64,000 nt of DNA from Methylocystis hirsuta (GCF_003722355.1 NZ_QWDD01000001.1:1922001-1986000); one strand, 5' to 3'. Shown: positions 38,256 to 47,725, counted from the first letter of the stretch. Notes: generated by a model not told the origin, from the letters alone. Translations and numbers: made by a program.

Positions 38256-39171
38256 TCCTGCGTGTGAACGCCTGGCGCTGATCGGCGTTGGGCTCATCGG
38301 CTCGTCGATCGCGCGCGCGGCGCGCCAATTCGGCGCGGCCCGGCACGTCGCGGTGATGGATTCATCGCAAGAGGTCGTCGGCCGCGCTGGCGAACTCGGT
38401 CTCGCCGACGTCGCGACGCAAGATTATGCGCAAGCGGTTCGGGGAGCCGATCTCGTCATCGTGTGCACGCCTGTCGGCGCTTGCGGCGACGTCGCGCAAA
38501 GCCTCGCGCCGCATCTGGAAAAGGGCGCCGTTCTTTCCGACGTCGGCTCGGTGAAAGGCGCCGTCGTCGCGCAGATGACGCCGCATCTTACCGAACCGGC
38601 GCGCTTCATTCCCGCCCATCCGATCGCCGGCACGGAGTTCTCCGGGCCGGACGCAGGATTCGCCACGCTGTTTCAAAACCGTTGGTGCATCCTCACGCCG
38701 CCAGAGAACGCCGACGGCGCAGCCGTGGAAAAGCTGACGAAATTCTGGATGCGTTTGGGCGCCAACGTCGAGACGATGAGCGTCGCGCATCATGACGCCG
38801 TGCTCGCGCTCACGAGCCACCTGCCGCATCTGATCGCCTATAATATCGTCGGCACGGCGGATGATTTTGGCGACGAGACGCGTTCCGAAGTCATCAAATT
38901 CTCTGCGTCCGGCTTTCGCGATTTCACGCGCATCGCCGCGTCGGATCCCATCATGTGGCGCGATATTTTCCTCGCCAATAAGGACGCCGTCCTGCAGATG
39001 CTCGGGCGCTTCAATGAGGATCTCAGCGTGCTGCAGCGGATGATCAGGCGCAATGACGGGCAGGGGCTGCTGGAATTTTTCTCGCGCACCCGCGACATCC
39101 GCCGCTCGATCGTCGAGCAGGGTCAGGACACGGCTGCGCCCGACTTCGGAAGGCGAGCGGAAGGGCGGTGA
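38248..39171 (+). CDS. tyrC: Prephenate/arogenate dehydrogenase (cyclohexadienyl dehydrogenase)
   Basis: The 307-aa enzyme has the NAD-binding loop LIGVGLIGSSIARAA at residues about 10-24, VIVCTPVGACGDVA, DVGSVKGAVV, the conserved HPIAGTEFSGPDAG motif and LALTSHLPHLIAY, all typical of TyrA-family dehydrogenases that oxidise prephenate (or arogenate) toward tyrosine. Start ATG 38248 overlaps the hisC stop. The downstream methyltransferase may be co-transcribed. Confidence 0.93.
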   Translation: MADPACERLALIGVGLIGSSIARAARQFGAARHVAVMDSSQEVVGRAGELGLADVATQDYAQAVRGADLVIVCTPVGACGDVAQSLAPHLEKGAVLSDVGSVKGAVVAQMTPHLTEPARFIPAHPIAGTEFSGPDAGFATLFQNRWCILTPPENADGAAVEKLTKFWMRLGANVETMSVAHHDAVLALTSHLPHLIAYNIVGTADDFGDETRSEVIKFSASGFRDFTRIAASDPIMWRDIFLANKDAVLQMLGRFNEDLSVLQRMIRRNDGQGLLEFFSRTRDIRRSIVEQGQDTAAPDFGRRAEGR

Positions 39172-39209
39172 ATCCCGTCTCGCCCGGGCGGTCTTCACGG
39201 GAATCACAT

Positions 39210-39905
39210 ATGACCGAATCGAATTTCGACGCGCTGCGCACCGCTTTCGAAAACGCCGTTCCCGGCTATGACGCGTTGCGACGCAAACTTATTCCGCATT
39301 TCGACGCCTTCTATGGGACCGCGCTCGATCTTCTCGAAGAGGCCGTTGGCGAGGGCCAATTCCGATGCGTCGACCTTGGCGTCGGCACCGGTCTTTTGTC
39401 GGAAATGATTCTCAAGCGATTTCCCGGCGCGCAGGTCGAAGGCGTCGATCTCGCGCCGAAAATGCTCGATGCGGCGCGCGAACGGCTTGCGATATACGGC
39501 GCGCGCCTGCGCCTGTCGCTCGCGGACTATGCAACCGCGCCGCTCCTTGGGCCGCTCGACGCCGTCGTCTCGGCGCTCTCCATCCACCATCTCGATCACG
39601 AGGCGAAGCGCCGCCTCTTCCGGCGGATTCATGATGCGCTGCGACCCGGCGGCGTCTTCCTCAACGCCGACCAGTCGCTCGGCGCGACGCTCGAGATCGA
39701 GGACGCCTACCAGCGCCGTTGGGAAGCGGATGTCCGAGCTTCCGGAATCGCCGCCGATGATTTCGCGGCGGCAAGAAAGCGCGCGGAACTTGATCGCAGC
39801 GCGACCTTTGCAGATCAGATCGCCTGGCTCGAAGACGCGGGTTTCCGCTACGCGGATATCGGCTGGAAGCGCCATCGCTTTACGGTGTTTTACGCCCGCC
39901 GTTAG
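39210..39905 (+). CDS. Class I SAM-dependent methyltransferase
   Basis: The roughly 231-aa protein has motif I VDLGVGTGLLSE, motif II VEGVDLAPKML, and SALSIHHLDHEAK followed by ALRPGGVFLNADQ, a typical small-molecule methyltransferase layout. The substrate is unknown. Start may be ATG 39210 or GTG 39168 in the tyrC stop region. Its 3' end overlaps the convergent PHA-region gene by 26 bases. Confidence 0.85.
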   Translation: MTESNFDALRTAFENAVPGYDALRRKLIPHFDAFYGTALDLLEEAVGEGQFRCVDLGVGTGLLSEMILKRFPGAQVEGVDLAPKMLDAARERLAIYGARLRLSLADYATAPLLGPLDAVVSALSIHHLDHEAKRRLFRRIHDALRPGGVFLNADQSLGATLEIEDAYQRRWEADVRASGIAADDFAAARKRAELDRSATFADQIAWLEDAGFRYADIGWKRHRFTVFYARR

Positions 39906-40233
39906 AATCGTTTTTTGACGCGTTGCCGATTCGCAAGGCGTCGTTAGCGTTGCGCGAGATGACCTGCTGCACGGCGCCGGACAGCGCCGCGAGCAGCCAG
40001 GGCAGCTGAACGTCAATGCGCAGCAAATCCTTTAGCACCGTGATCTGCGCCGATGCCGCCTGGCCGAGCGCCCTCACGTGAACCGTCGCCACGTCCCCCG
40101 CCCATATGACTTCGGAATGTGCGACCTTGTCGACATATTCGCGCTGCATCCTCGTCAGCTGTTCGGAGACGCGGGCTTTGGCCTTTTCGACGCCGAGATC
40201 GTGCGGCACGGTGACGGTGATGGCGTTCGACAT
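39880..40233 (-). CDS. Polyhydroxyalkanoic acid system family protein
   Basis: A 117-aa protein with ITVTVPHDLGVEKAKARVSEQL, a pattern of the PHA-granule-region family (TIGR02610-like), which is found near PHA synthesis genes but also alone. Role unproven; it is thought to associate with PHA granules. ATG 40233 follows GGAGG closely. No other PHA gene is in the window. Confidence 0.75.
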   Translation of the reverse strand: MSNAITVTVPHDLGVEKAKARVSEQLTRMQREYVDKVAHSEVIWAGDVATVHVRALGQAASAQITVLKDLLRIDVQLPWLLAALSGAVQQVISRNANDALRIGNASKNDSNGGRKTP

Positions 40234-40282
40234 GGCTTCCTCCACTCGCCCCAATGTAGGCGCCCTCTGCGGGATTAGAAGA

Positions 40283-41068
40283 ATGGCGCGGCTAAAGGCG
40301 AAGACGAGGACGATGATCTTCCGCGCGCTTGTACGCTGTTCAGTCGAGGTTGCGCTCGCCCTGGCGTTAAGCGCTGTCGCAACTTCCGTTGGGGCGCTCG
40401 ACGCGCCGTCGCCTCCACGACGTCCGGAGTTTCAGAATGTCCCCTTGCCCGAGGCAAAGCCCGCGGTAGGCGACAAGCCGCCTGGCGTGGCGACCGAGTC
40501 CGCCGAGGATTGCATGGCGAATCTGCGTGCGGCTGGCGTCGCTTTCGAACCCGCCGAAGCGCCTGCCGAAGCGCCTGCCGGCGCGCTTGACGGTTGCGCG
40601 ATCGAGGCGCCCGTGCGTCTCGTTTCGGTCACGGTCGGCATACGGCGCGTCGCGCTCATTGCAAAGCCGCTGCTGGGTTGCGGCTTCGCGCTGCAGTTTT
40701 CCGATTACGTGAAAAATCTGCTGGCGCCGCTGGGCGCGGGGACTTTGGGCGCCTCGCTCGTCGCGATCGACACAGGTTCGGGATACGAATGCCGCGGCCG
40801 CAATCGCGATAACGGGACCAAGCTGAGCGCGCACGCCAAAGGGCTCGCGCTTGATGTCGGCGCATTTGTTTTCTCGGACGGTCGAAAAATTCGGATCGAC
40901 GCTCAGTCGGATCCTCAGTCCATCTCTTACATCAAGACGCTAAGAACGGCGGCGTGCGGCTGGTTCACCACGATCCTCGGTCCTGGATCAGATCCCTATC
41001 ACGCAAGCCATCTTCATTTCGACATCGAGCGCCATGGATCGAATGGCGCCTACCGAATTTGTCAGTGA
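40283..41068 (+). CDS. Extensin-like C-terminal domain protein, probable exported peptidase
   Basis: The roughly 261-aa product has an N-terminal hydrophobic export signal (residues about 10-38), a Pro/Ala-rich stretch with two tandem PAEAPAEAP-like units, and the extensin_2 domain with LSAHAKGLALDVGAF and HLHFDIERHG. These His/Asp motifs resemble the zinc site of LAS/VanY-type DD-peptidases, so a cell-wall hydrolase role is plausible. Four or more cysteines may form disulphides. It is monocistronic, divergent from the PHA-region gene. Confidence 0.82.
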   Translation: MARLKAKTRTMIFRALVRCSVEVALALALSAVATSVGALDAPSPPRRPEFQNVPLPEAKPAVGDKPPGVATESAEDCMANLRAAGVAFEPAEAPAEAPAGALDGCAIEAPVRLVSVTVGIRRVALIAKPLLGCGFALQFSDYVKNLLAPLGAGTLGASLVAIDTGSGYECRGRNRDNGTKLSAHAKGLALDVGAFVFSDGRKIRIDAQSDPQSISYIKTLRTAACGWFTTILGPGSDPYHASHLHFDIERHGSNGAYRICQ

Positions 41069-41098
41069 CCGCGCGCTCCTGGCCTCTTCACCGGCGTG

Positions 41099-42070
41099 TC
41101 ACCTCGCCGATGCGAGTAGGCCGAGGCGCGTCAGCTCGTGCTCGCGAATGTTGCGGGTGATCGGATAATAGCCGCCCTTTTTCGCCTGGGTCTGGCCATC
41201 TCTCGACAGCACATATGTGACGAACTCGCCGCTCAGCGTGTCGATCGGCTTCTTGGGATCCTTCAGCAGGTAGACGTAGAGGCCTCGCGCCAGCGGATAT
41301 TTGCGCGAGTAAGTGTTGTCGAAGGAGGCGTCATAGCAGCTCTTGCCCGACGACAGCGGAACCGCGCGAACTCCGGCCGTCTTGTAGCCGATGCCTGAAT
41401 AGCCCATCGCATATTTGTCGGCGCCGACGGCGCTCACGACGGCTTCCGATCCGACCTGCATCTTGATGTCGTCCTTGAAATCGGCGCCGCTCAAGACATG
41501 CTGTTTGAAGAACTTGTAAGTGCCGGAAAGCGTGTTGCGGCTATACATGGCGATTGGCTTGGCCGCCCACTCGCCGGTCAAACCAAGTTCGCCCCAGGTG
41601 CGGATGCTTTTTCCGCCGCCGCTTTTCGGATCGGCCGCAAAAACCCGTTCCATCTGCTCCATGCTGATGCACGGGAGCGGATTGTCCTTGTGGACGTATA
41701 TCGCCAAGGCGTCGATCGCGACCAGAACCGCCGTTGGCTTGTAGCCAAATTTCGCTTGGAAGGCGGCGATCTCGTCCGGCGTCATTTGACGCGACATTGG
41801 ACCGAGTTGCGCGTCTCCCGAGAGGAGCGCCGGCGGCGCCGTGTTCGAGCCCTTGCCGACAAGTTCGATCGACACATTCGGGTAGATCGACTGAAACCCT
41901 TCGGCCCAGAGCTCCATTTCGTGATGCATCGTGTCGGAGCCGACCGACTTCAATTTTCCCGACAGTCCGTTGACGACCTTGTAGGGGGAGAGCTCCAAAT
42001 CGAGCGCAACAGCGCCGGCGGCCACAACCACGAAAGCCGCGACGACGGCGGAGAGGGCTCGCAGTTTCAT
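41099..42070 (-). CDS. pstS: Phosphate ABC transporter substrate-binding protein PstS-like
   Basis: The roughly 323-aa protein has a signal peptide (residues 1-22) and the phosphate-binding PBP signature GSDTMHHEMELWAEGF, VGKGSNTAPPALLSG, SRQMTPDEIAAF, YSRNTLSGTYKFFKQ and MGYSGIGYKT. It binds periplasmic phosphate. ATG 42070 is preceded by GGAGA; the frame continues upstream without coding character. No pstCAB genes lie next to it, and a PHO-box-like site lies about 150 bases upstream. Confidence 0.9.
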   Translation of the reverse strand: MKLRALSAVVAAFVVVAAGAVALDLELSPYKVVNGLSGKLKSVGSDTMHHEMELWAEGFQSIYPNVSIELVGKGSNTAPPALLSGDAQLGPMSRQMTPDEIAAFQAKFGYKPTAVLVAIDALAIYVHKDNPLPCISMEQMERVFAADPKSGGGKSIRTWGELGLTGEWAAKPIAMYSRNTLSGTYKFFKQHVLSGADFKDDIKMQVGSEAVVSAVGADKYAMGYSGIGYKTAGVRAVPLSSGKSCYDASFDNTYSRKYPLARGLYVYLLKDPKKPIDTLSGEFVTYVLSRDGQTQAKKGGYYPITRNIREHELTRLGLLASAR

Positions 42071-42216
42071 GGCTTTTCTCCGTTGCATCAAATCATTGCG
42101 GCCGAAACCACCTCGCCGCGGCAAGCGCGCGATCGACGTGGAACGGCTAGGGGATCGCCCTCTAGGCGGATGTTCAGTGAGTCGTTCTTGCTTTCGCCGC
42201 AATTTCGCTCGGCGAA

Positions 42217-42234
42217 ATGACAGGCGCATGACGC
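42217..42234 (-). promoter_or_regulatory. Candidate PHO box upstream of pstS
   Basis: On the minus strand the sequence reads GCGTCAT-GCGC-CTGTCAT. The second half-site matches the CTGTCAT consensus fully, the first at five of seven, with the standard four-base gap. It lies about 147 bases before the pstS start and points to PhoB control. Confidence 0.6.
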
Positions 42235-42280
42235 CTGTGCGACGGCGCGGCCGCGCAACGTGCAGCTCACGAAAAAGCGC

Positions 42281-42317
42281 AAAAAAAACCGGAAGGCGAG
42301 GCGTCGCCTTCCGGTTT
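42281..42317 (-). terminator. Rho-independent terminator after glnA
   Basis: A 14-bp perfect stem (42286-42299 with 42304-42317), four-base loop, then eight T on the minus strand (42281-42288). It lies 44 bases past the glnA stop and ends the glnB-glnA unit. Confidence 0.93.
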
Positions 42318-42361
42318 GACGTGATGCGGCCGCTGCGCGAAGGCGCGGCCGCGTCTGTTCG

Positions 42362-43771
42362 TCAGTAGCTGTAATACATGTCGAATTCGACCGGATGCGG
42401 CGTCATTTCGAAGCGCATCACGTCCTGCATCTTGAGGTCGATGTAGGAGTTGATAAAGTCTTCGTTGAAGACGCCGCCGGCCGTCAGATAGGCGTGGTCG
42501 GCTTTGAGATTCTCGAGCGCTTCGCGCAGGCTGCCGCAGACCGTCGGGATGGCCTTCAACTCTTCCGGCGGGAGATCGTAGAGATCCTTGTCGGCCGGTC
42601 CGCCCGGATCGATCTTGTTGGCGATGCCGTCGAGGCCCGCCATCAGCATGGCCGCGAAGGCCAGATAGGGATTCGCCGTCGGATCGGGGAAACGAACCTC
42701 GACGCGCTTCGCCTTCGGGCTGGAGCTGAAGGGGATGCGGCACGACGCCGAGCGGTTGCGCGACGAATAAGCGAGCAGCACCGGCGCCTCATAGCCCGGA
42801 ACCAGACGCTTATACGAGTTGGTCGACGGGTTGGTGAAGGCGTTCAGCGACTTCGCATGCTTGATGATGCCGCCGATGTACCACAGGCACTCCTGAGAGA
42901 GGCCGGCGTATTTGTCGCCCGCGAAGACCGGCTTGCCGTCCTTCCAGATCGACTGATGGACGTGCATGCCCGAACCGTTGTCGCCAAACACCGGCTTCGG
43001 CATGAAGGTCGCCGACTTGCCGTAGGAATGCGCCACCTGATGGATCGCATACTTATAGATCTGCAGGTGGTCGGCGACCGTGACGAGCGTCTCGAACTTC
43101 AGACCGAGTTCATGCTGGGCGGAGGCGACTTCGTGATGGTGCTTCTCGACCTTGACGCCCATGGCCGACATGGCGGCGAGCATCTCGCTGCGCATGTCCT
43201 GCGCAGAGTCGACCGGCGGCACCGGGAAGTAGCCGCCTTTGGTGCGCACGCGGTGGCCGAGATTGCCGCCTTCATAGGCCGTGCCGGTATTGGAGGGCAG
43301 CTCGGTCGAATCGAGCGTGAAGCCCGTATCGTAGGGCTCTGTTGAAAAGCGCACGTCGTCAAAGACGAAGAATTCGGCCTCAGGACCGAAAAAAGCCGTG
43401 TCGCCGACGCCGGTCGATTTCAGATGCTCCATCGCCTTCTTGGCCATGCCGCGCGGGTCGCGGTTGTAGGGCTGGCCTGTTGAGGGCTCTACGACGTCGC
43501 AGACGACGGAAAGCGTCGACGCCGCGAAGAAGGGGTCCATGGCGATGGAATTCAGATCCGGAAGGAGCGTCATGTCCGATTCATTGATCGCTTTCCAGCC
43601 GGCGATCGACGAGCCGTCGAACATGATGCCTTCGGTCAAAGCTTCTTCGTCGACAATCGAAACGTCGAACGTCACATGCTGCCACTTGCCGCGCGGGTCG
43701 GTAAATCGGAAATCGACGTATTTAACGTCGTTATCCTTGATCTGCTTAAGAACGTCCTTGGCCGTTGTCAT
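42362..43771 (-). CDS. glnA: Glutamine synthetase type I
   Basis: GlnA makes glutamine from glutamate and ammonia. The 469-aa GSI protein has [67 protein letters not shown] and, near residue 397, the adenylylation site DLYDLPPEE, so it should be controlled by GlnE. Start ATG 43771; the open frame further upstream lacks homology. It follows glnB by 110 bases on the same strand. Confidence 0.97.
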   Translation of the reverse strand: MTTAKDVLKQIKDNDVKYVDFRFTDPRGKWQHVTFDVSIVDEEALTEGIMFDGSSIAGWKAINESDMTLLPDLNSIAMDPFFAASTLSVVCDVVEPSTGQPYNRDPRGMAKKAMEHLKSTGVGDTAFFGPEAEFFVFDDVRFSTEPYDTGFTLDSTELPSNTGTAYEGGNLGHRVRTKGGYFPVPPVDSAQDMRSEMLAAMSAMGVKVEKHHHEVASAQHELGLKFETLVTVADHLQIYKYAIHQVAHSYGKSATFMPKPVFGDNGSGMHVHQSIWKDGKPVFAGDKYAGLSQECLWYIGGIIKHAKSLNAFTNPSTNSYKRLVPGYEAPVLLAYSSRNRSASCRIPFSSSPKAKRVEVRFPDPTANPYLAFAAMLMAGLDGIANKIDPGGPADKDLYDLPPEELKAIPTVCGSLREALENLKADHAYLTAGGVFNEDFINSYIDLKMQDVMRFEMTPHPVEFDMYYSY

Positions 43772-43881
43772 GTGGTTCGATGCCTCTCTTTGCTGATCTT
43801 GCTGTTTAGCTGTTTTCGTATTGGGCGCGGCGGAGCGTCTGAAGATGTTGGCGAGAAAGCTCATGGGGCGGGGGCTCAATG

Positions 43882-44241
<360 letters not shown>

Positions 44242-44394
44242 TTAAGCCCCGGCCCGCTAGCGACTTTGGCTCTGCTGAAGAGCCGCCGAGCTTCTAACAT
44301 TGCCGCCTTGGTCGCGCCATGGCCAAAGTTCCGGCGCCAACCCATCTCTGGCGCCCATTAAACATACTGTATGCACTTATTTTAAGCCATAAGC

Positions 44395-45273
44395 CTAAGT
44401 TATAGGCGCTGCTGGCTCGTCGACGATGGCGGGCAGGTCTTCCCGGGCGCCCCATTCCGACCAGGAGCCGTCATACACCGTGGCCGGCGGGCGCCCCGCC
44501 GCCGCGAGCGCGAGGCTGATGAGGCAAGCCGTGAGCCCGGAGCCGCAGGTGGCGATGACCGGCGCGTCGGGATTGACGCCCGCCGAGGCAAAGGCCGCTT
44601 CGAGCCCGGACTTTTCCTTCATTTTTCCGTCTTCGAGGACATTGCCGAATGGAAGGTTCAGCGCGCCGGGCATGTGGCCGGAGCGCAGGCCCGGGCGCGG
44701 CTCAGGCGCCCATCCGTGGAAACGCTCGGCGCCGCGCGCGTCGACCACCTGCGGCCCGCCGAGATCAAGCGCGCGCCGCACCGCCTGCGCGTCGGCGACC
44801 AGGCTCGCGTCGAAACGGGGCGTAAAAGCCGCCGGCGCTCTCTTGCGGCCCTCGCCCTGTTCGAGCGGACGGCCTGCGCCCCGCCACGCAGGAAGTCCGC
44901 CCGCAAGGATCGAGACCCGCTCCACGCCGAAGACAGTCAGCGTCCACCAGAGACGCGGCGCTGAAAATAGGCCGACGCTATCGTAGACGACGGCCTGCAT
45001 GCCGTCTCCAAATCCGAGCCGGCGCATTTCCGCCGCGAAGACTTCGGGCTTGGGCAACATATGCGGCAAGTCGGTGGACGGATCGGCGATCGCGTCTATA
45101 TCGAAGAACTGCGCGCCGGGAACATGCCCCGCAAGGAACTCGGCGCGGCCGTCGCGGCCAGTCGCCGGCATGTGCCATGACGCGTCCAAGACAATGAGAT
45201 CCGGCGCATCGAGACGCTCTGCGAGCCACGCCGTGGTGACGAAAAGCTTTTCGGGATCAATTCTACGCGACAT
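44395..45273 (-). CDS. sseA: 3-mercaptopyruvate sulfurtransferase (rhodanese family)
   Basis: The roughly 292-aa protein has two rhodanese domains: the first with VLDASWHMP and AGHVPGAQFFDIDAIAD, the second with VVDARGAERFHG and the active-site loop CGSGLTAC, characteristic of mercaptopyruvate sulfurtransferase. It transfers sulfur from 3-mercaptopyruvate to thiols or cyanide. An upstream ATG at 45324 is possible, but similarity starts near 45273. It is divergent from the cysteine-cluster gene. Confidence 0.92.
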   Translation of the reverse strand: MSRRIDPEKLFVTTAWLAERLDAPDLIVLDASWHMPATGRDGRAEFLAGHVPGAQFFDIDAIADPSTDLPHMLPKPEVFAAEMRRLGFGDGMQAVVYDSVGLFSAPRLWWTLTVFGVERVSILAGGLPAWRGAGRPLEQGEGRKRAPAAFTPRFDASLVADAQAVRRALDLGGPQVVDARGAERFHGWAPEPRPGLRSGHMPGALNLPFGNVLEDGKMKEKSGLEAAFASAGVNPDAPVIATCGSGLTACLISLALAAAGRPPATVYDGSWSEWGAREDLPAIVDEPAAPIT

Positions 45274-45357
45274 CGTCCGCTCGCTGCGCCCGACGCTGCT
45301 TGCATCCGGCGGTCCGGCGTTCACAATACGCCGATTCGATTCTCACGCCATTGGCGC

Positions 45358-45783
45358 TTGACCGACATGCTCGACATTCCAGGCAAGGCCTGCGGCTCCT
45401 GCTTCTTCTGCTGCAAGGTTCTTGAAATCGACGAATTCAAGAAGCCGGCGGGCAAGCTCTGCGAGCATTGCGCGCTGACGGGCGGCTGCGGCGTTTATGA
45501 CACGCGTCCGGACGTGTGTCGCGACTACTACTGCCGATGGAAAGACGAGCGCAGCTTTTCGTCGCAACTGCGCCCCGACAAGGTCGGCACGTTGCTGATG
45601 GATGACCCGGACAGCGACGAATACCACGCGGTCTGCGACCCGGAAAAGCCGTTTTCCTGGCGCAATCCTCTCGTATTCAGGCATCTTGTCGCCGAGGCGA
45701 AGGCGGGACGGCTCGTCGTCGCGAAGGCGGGGTTGCGGGCATGGCGCATTTTCGAAGACGGACGGTGGCAAGAATGGGCCTGA
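45358..45783 (+). CDS. Cysteine-cluster protein (YkgJ-like zinc/iron-binding)
   Basis: The 141-aa product has a dense cysteine region in residues about 13-62 (ACGSCFFCCKVLEI, LCEHCALTGGCGVYDTRP, VCRDYYC), the arrangement of the YkgJ-type CxxCxxCC family thought to bind zinc or an Fe-S cluster. The rest has no enzymatic signature. Start is TTG 45358 or ATG 45367; neither has a strong ribosome site. A tandem repeat begins 21 bases after the stop. Confidence 0.8.
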   Translation: MTDMLDIPGKACGSCFFCCKVLEIDEFKKPAGKLCEHCALTGGCGVYDTRPDVCRDYYCRWKDERSFSSQLRPDKVGTLLMDDPDSDEYHAVCDPEKPFSWRNPLVFRHLVAEAKAGRLVVAKAGLRAWRIFEDGRWQEWA

Positions 45784-45804
45784 GCCTCACTGCCGAGCGC
45801 GCCA

Positions 45805-45852
45805 AGAATTCGAGCGAGAATTCGACCAAGAATTCGAGCGAGAATTCCGAGA
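45805..45852 (+). repeat. Four 12-bp tandem repeats containing GAATTC
   Basis: Four consecutive 12-base units (AGAATTCGAGCG, AGAATTCGACCA, AGAATTCGAGCG, AGAATTCCGAGA) fill 45805-45852. Units 1 and 3 are identical. Each contains the palindrome GAATTC. The array lies between the cysteine-cluster gene and the DUF3108 gene, 31 bases before the latter's start. Confidence 0.9.
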
Positions 45853-45883
45853 AATTGTCTGCGCCGAGCGACGCTTCGAGGCC

Positions 45884-46720
45884 ATGAGAGCGGCCGCCCG
45901 GGTTTCTTGCCTTGCGGCGCGCGGCGGCTGCGCCGTCGTTGCGATGTCGGTCGCGCTCTGCGCGCCTGCCGCCGCGGAGATGCTCAGGGCGCATTACGCC
46001 CTGAGTCTCATGGGGCTCTCCATCGGCAGCGCATTCGCTTCCGGCATCGTCGACGCGCAGAACTACCGCGTTGAGATCTCGATGCGGACGACAGGGCTCG
46101 CCAATCTCATCAACAACGCCAAGGGCGCCGCCAGCGCGAGCGGCGGCCTGACCGCCGGCGGTCCGTCGCCGGCAAATTACGCCAACACCACCTCCAACAG
46201 CGACGAGACGCGCACGGTGCGCATGTCGCTCGCCGGCAACGCGGTGCGCGCGGTGGAGGTGAGGCCCGCGCCCTGGGACGCCGAAGCGCGCGTCCCCGTG
46301 ACGGAAAGCGCCAAGCGCCACATCGTGGATCCGGTCAGCGCGCTGATCATGCGCGTGCCGCCTGGAGAGGAGCTCACGGGTCCTTCGGCGTGCAACCGAA
46401 CCATTTCCGTTTTTGACGGCGTGACGCGTTTCGACGTGGAACTCGCCTATGCCGGCGATCACATGGCGCAAACGCGAGGTTACGCCGGCCCCGTCACCGT
46501 ATGTTCGGCGCGTTATACCCCGATCGCCGGGCATCGCCCCGACAGCTCCGCGACGCGCTATATGGCGAACAATAACGACATCAGCGTGTGGCTCGCGCCG
46601 CTTCCCGACGCGCGTGTCGTGGTGCCGATTCACATCGCGATCGGCACCGCCGCCGGCAAGCTCGTCATCGACGCGTCGGAGTTCCAGATCGAGCAGCGCC
46701 GCGCCGATTTCAGGCGCTGA
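45884..46720 (+). CDS. DUF3108-domain secreted protein
   Basis: The roughly 278-aa product begins with a signal peptide (residues about 1-31, …APAAAE) followed by LRAHYALSLMGLSIGSAF, the usual opening of DUF3108 proteins, then predicted beta-strand sequence. The family occurs in the envelope of proteobacteria; its function is unknown. Four cysteines are present, two in the mature part. It converges with the DUF1190-like gene with 16 bases between stops. Confidence 0.78.
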   Translation: MRAAARVSCLAARGGCAVVAMSVALCAPAAAEMLRAHYALSLMGLSIGSAFASGIVDAQNYRVEISMRTTGLANLINNAKGAASASGGLTAGGPSPANYANTTSNSDETRTVRMSLAGNAVRAVEVRPAPWDAEARVPVTESAKRHIVDPVSALIMRVPPGEELTGPSACNRTISVFDGVTRFDVELAYAGDHMAQTRGYAGPVTVCSARYTPIAGHRPDSSATRYMANNNDISVWLAPLPDARVVVPIHIAIGTAAGKLVIDASEFQIEQRRADFRR

Positions 46721-46736
46721 CCGGCTTCGGCCGATT

Positions 46737-47129
46737 TCACTCGACGCGAACTTCCTTGGTCTTTTTCCGGTTCATGCGGTCGGATTCATATTCGAGATAT
46801 CTAACTTCCAGAGGGTCGGCGCCCTTATTCGGGCGCAGACAGAATGACGGGCGCGGCGAAAAGCCTCCGTCCTGCGCCTCGAAGCAATCCGAGAAGCGCA
46901 CCTCGCACTGAAACATCGTTTCGCTTTTTGGCGCCGCCCGCGCCACGACGGCGCGCGCTTTCTCGATCGCCTGCGTGCAGACGTCGGGGTTGAAGCCCCA
47001 GGCCTCGCAGTCGCTTTGCGTCGCCATATACTTGCCGTCGGCGGAACAGACGGGCGAGCGTCGGAACGCGTAATAGGCTGAAAATCCAGCCGCCGCGACG
47101 GCGACAGCGATGATGAAAAACTTGAACAT
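46737..47129 (-). CDS. DUF1190/YgiB-like membrane-anchored protein
   Basis: A 130-aa protein with an N-terminal TM or signal segment (residues about 3-22) and a small Cys-rich domain (YMATQSDCEAWGFNPDVC, MFQCEVRFSDCFEAQDGGF), which fits the DUF1190 pattern of C and aromatic residues, though shorter than E. coli YgiB. Function unknown. The C-terminus is highly charged (DRMNRKKTKEVRVE). Confidence 0.6.
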   Translation of the reverse strand: MFKFFIIAVAVAAAGFSAYYAFRRSPVCSADGKYMATQSDCEAWGFNPDVCTQAIEKARAVVARAAPKSETMFQCEVRFSDCFEAQDGGFSPRPSFCLRPNKGADPLEVRYLEYESDRMNRKKTKEVRVE

Positions 47130-47554
47130 CGGACGTCACGCTCGCGAGATGGACTGTTGCCGCGCTCCGATAGATAGTCGTCGGCGCGCAGCGGCGGCAA
47201 GCGCAAACTGAGCCCTTGTATGAGGTTTGATGCGGCGATGCAGCGCAGCGGCGGCCCTGTCGATCGCTTGACAGCGCTTTGCGTCTGCAATACTCCGAAA
47301 CCACCGCATTTCGGAACCGCGGCCGAGAGCTGCGAGCATTATGGCTCTCCGGACGCGGCTAGGGCCGAATAAGCGATGCAGACGCGTTCCCGCCTAGGTG
47401 AGGTCGACGTTGAACCAAAACCGAGGCGGGCCGACGTCAGCCATGCTTTCCACTTGACCAATTCGACGAAGAAAGCAACGCCGCGATCGCGGATTGCAGC
47501 CTGAATCTCGGCTTGTGGCGAAACCGGCAGTGTGTGTGACAGAAGGAGGAAACT
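47130..47554. other. Gene-poor intergenic stretch
   Basis: This 425-base region between the DUF1190-like gene and the 37-aa peptide gene lacks convincing ORFs. On the plus strand TTGACA (47268-47273) and TACTCC (47291-47296) are 17 bases apart, a possible promoter giving a leader of about 250 bases before the peptide gene. Whether the leader holds regulatory RNA is unknown. Confidence 0.4.
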
Positions 47555-47668
47555 ATGGGCGCTATTCTTGAACTGACGAGCTATGCAGCGACCCCGGTCG
47601 GCATGATCGCGATCATCGTCATCGGCGCGGCCGCGTATTTCGCCGCCCGTTGGGTGTTCAGCGACTAA
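47555..47668 (+). CDS. 37-residue hydrophobic membrane peptide
   Basis: Start ATG 47555 is preceded by AGAAGGAGGAAACT, a near-perfect ribosome site six bases away. The product (about 37 aa) starts MGAILELTSYAATP and has one long hydrophobic helix (VGMIAIIVIGAAAYFAA, residues about 15-31) with a WVFSD end, so it should sit in the inner membrane. A strong terminator follows 24 bases after the stop. I do not recognise it. The signals around it suggest a well-expressed, independent small gene. Confidence 0.75.
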   Translation: MGAILELTSYAATPVGMIAIIVIGAAAYFAARWVFSD

Positions 47669-47691
47669 AACAAGCTTCAGCATTCAAAACG

Positions 47692-47725
47692 CGGCGCGCT
47701 GGCCTTGGGTCAGCGCGCCGTTTTT
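47692..47725 (+). terminator. Rho-independent terminator after the 37-aa gene
   Basis: A 10-bp perfect stem CGGCGCGCTG (47692-47701) with 47711-47720, nine-base loop, then five T. It closes the small-peptide unit. Confidence 0.88.

Noticed and set aside
44340..44394. CATACTGTATG palindrome and possible sigma-54 site upstream of glnB
   Set aside because: The palindrome is short and the GG/GC spacing required for a sigma-54 promoter is not met by any candidate in this region.
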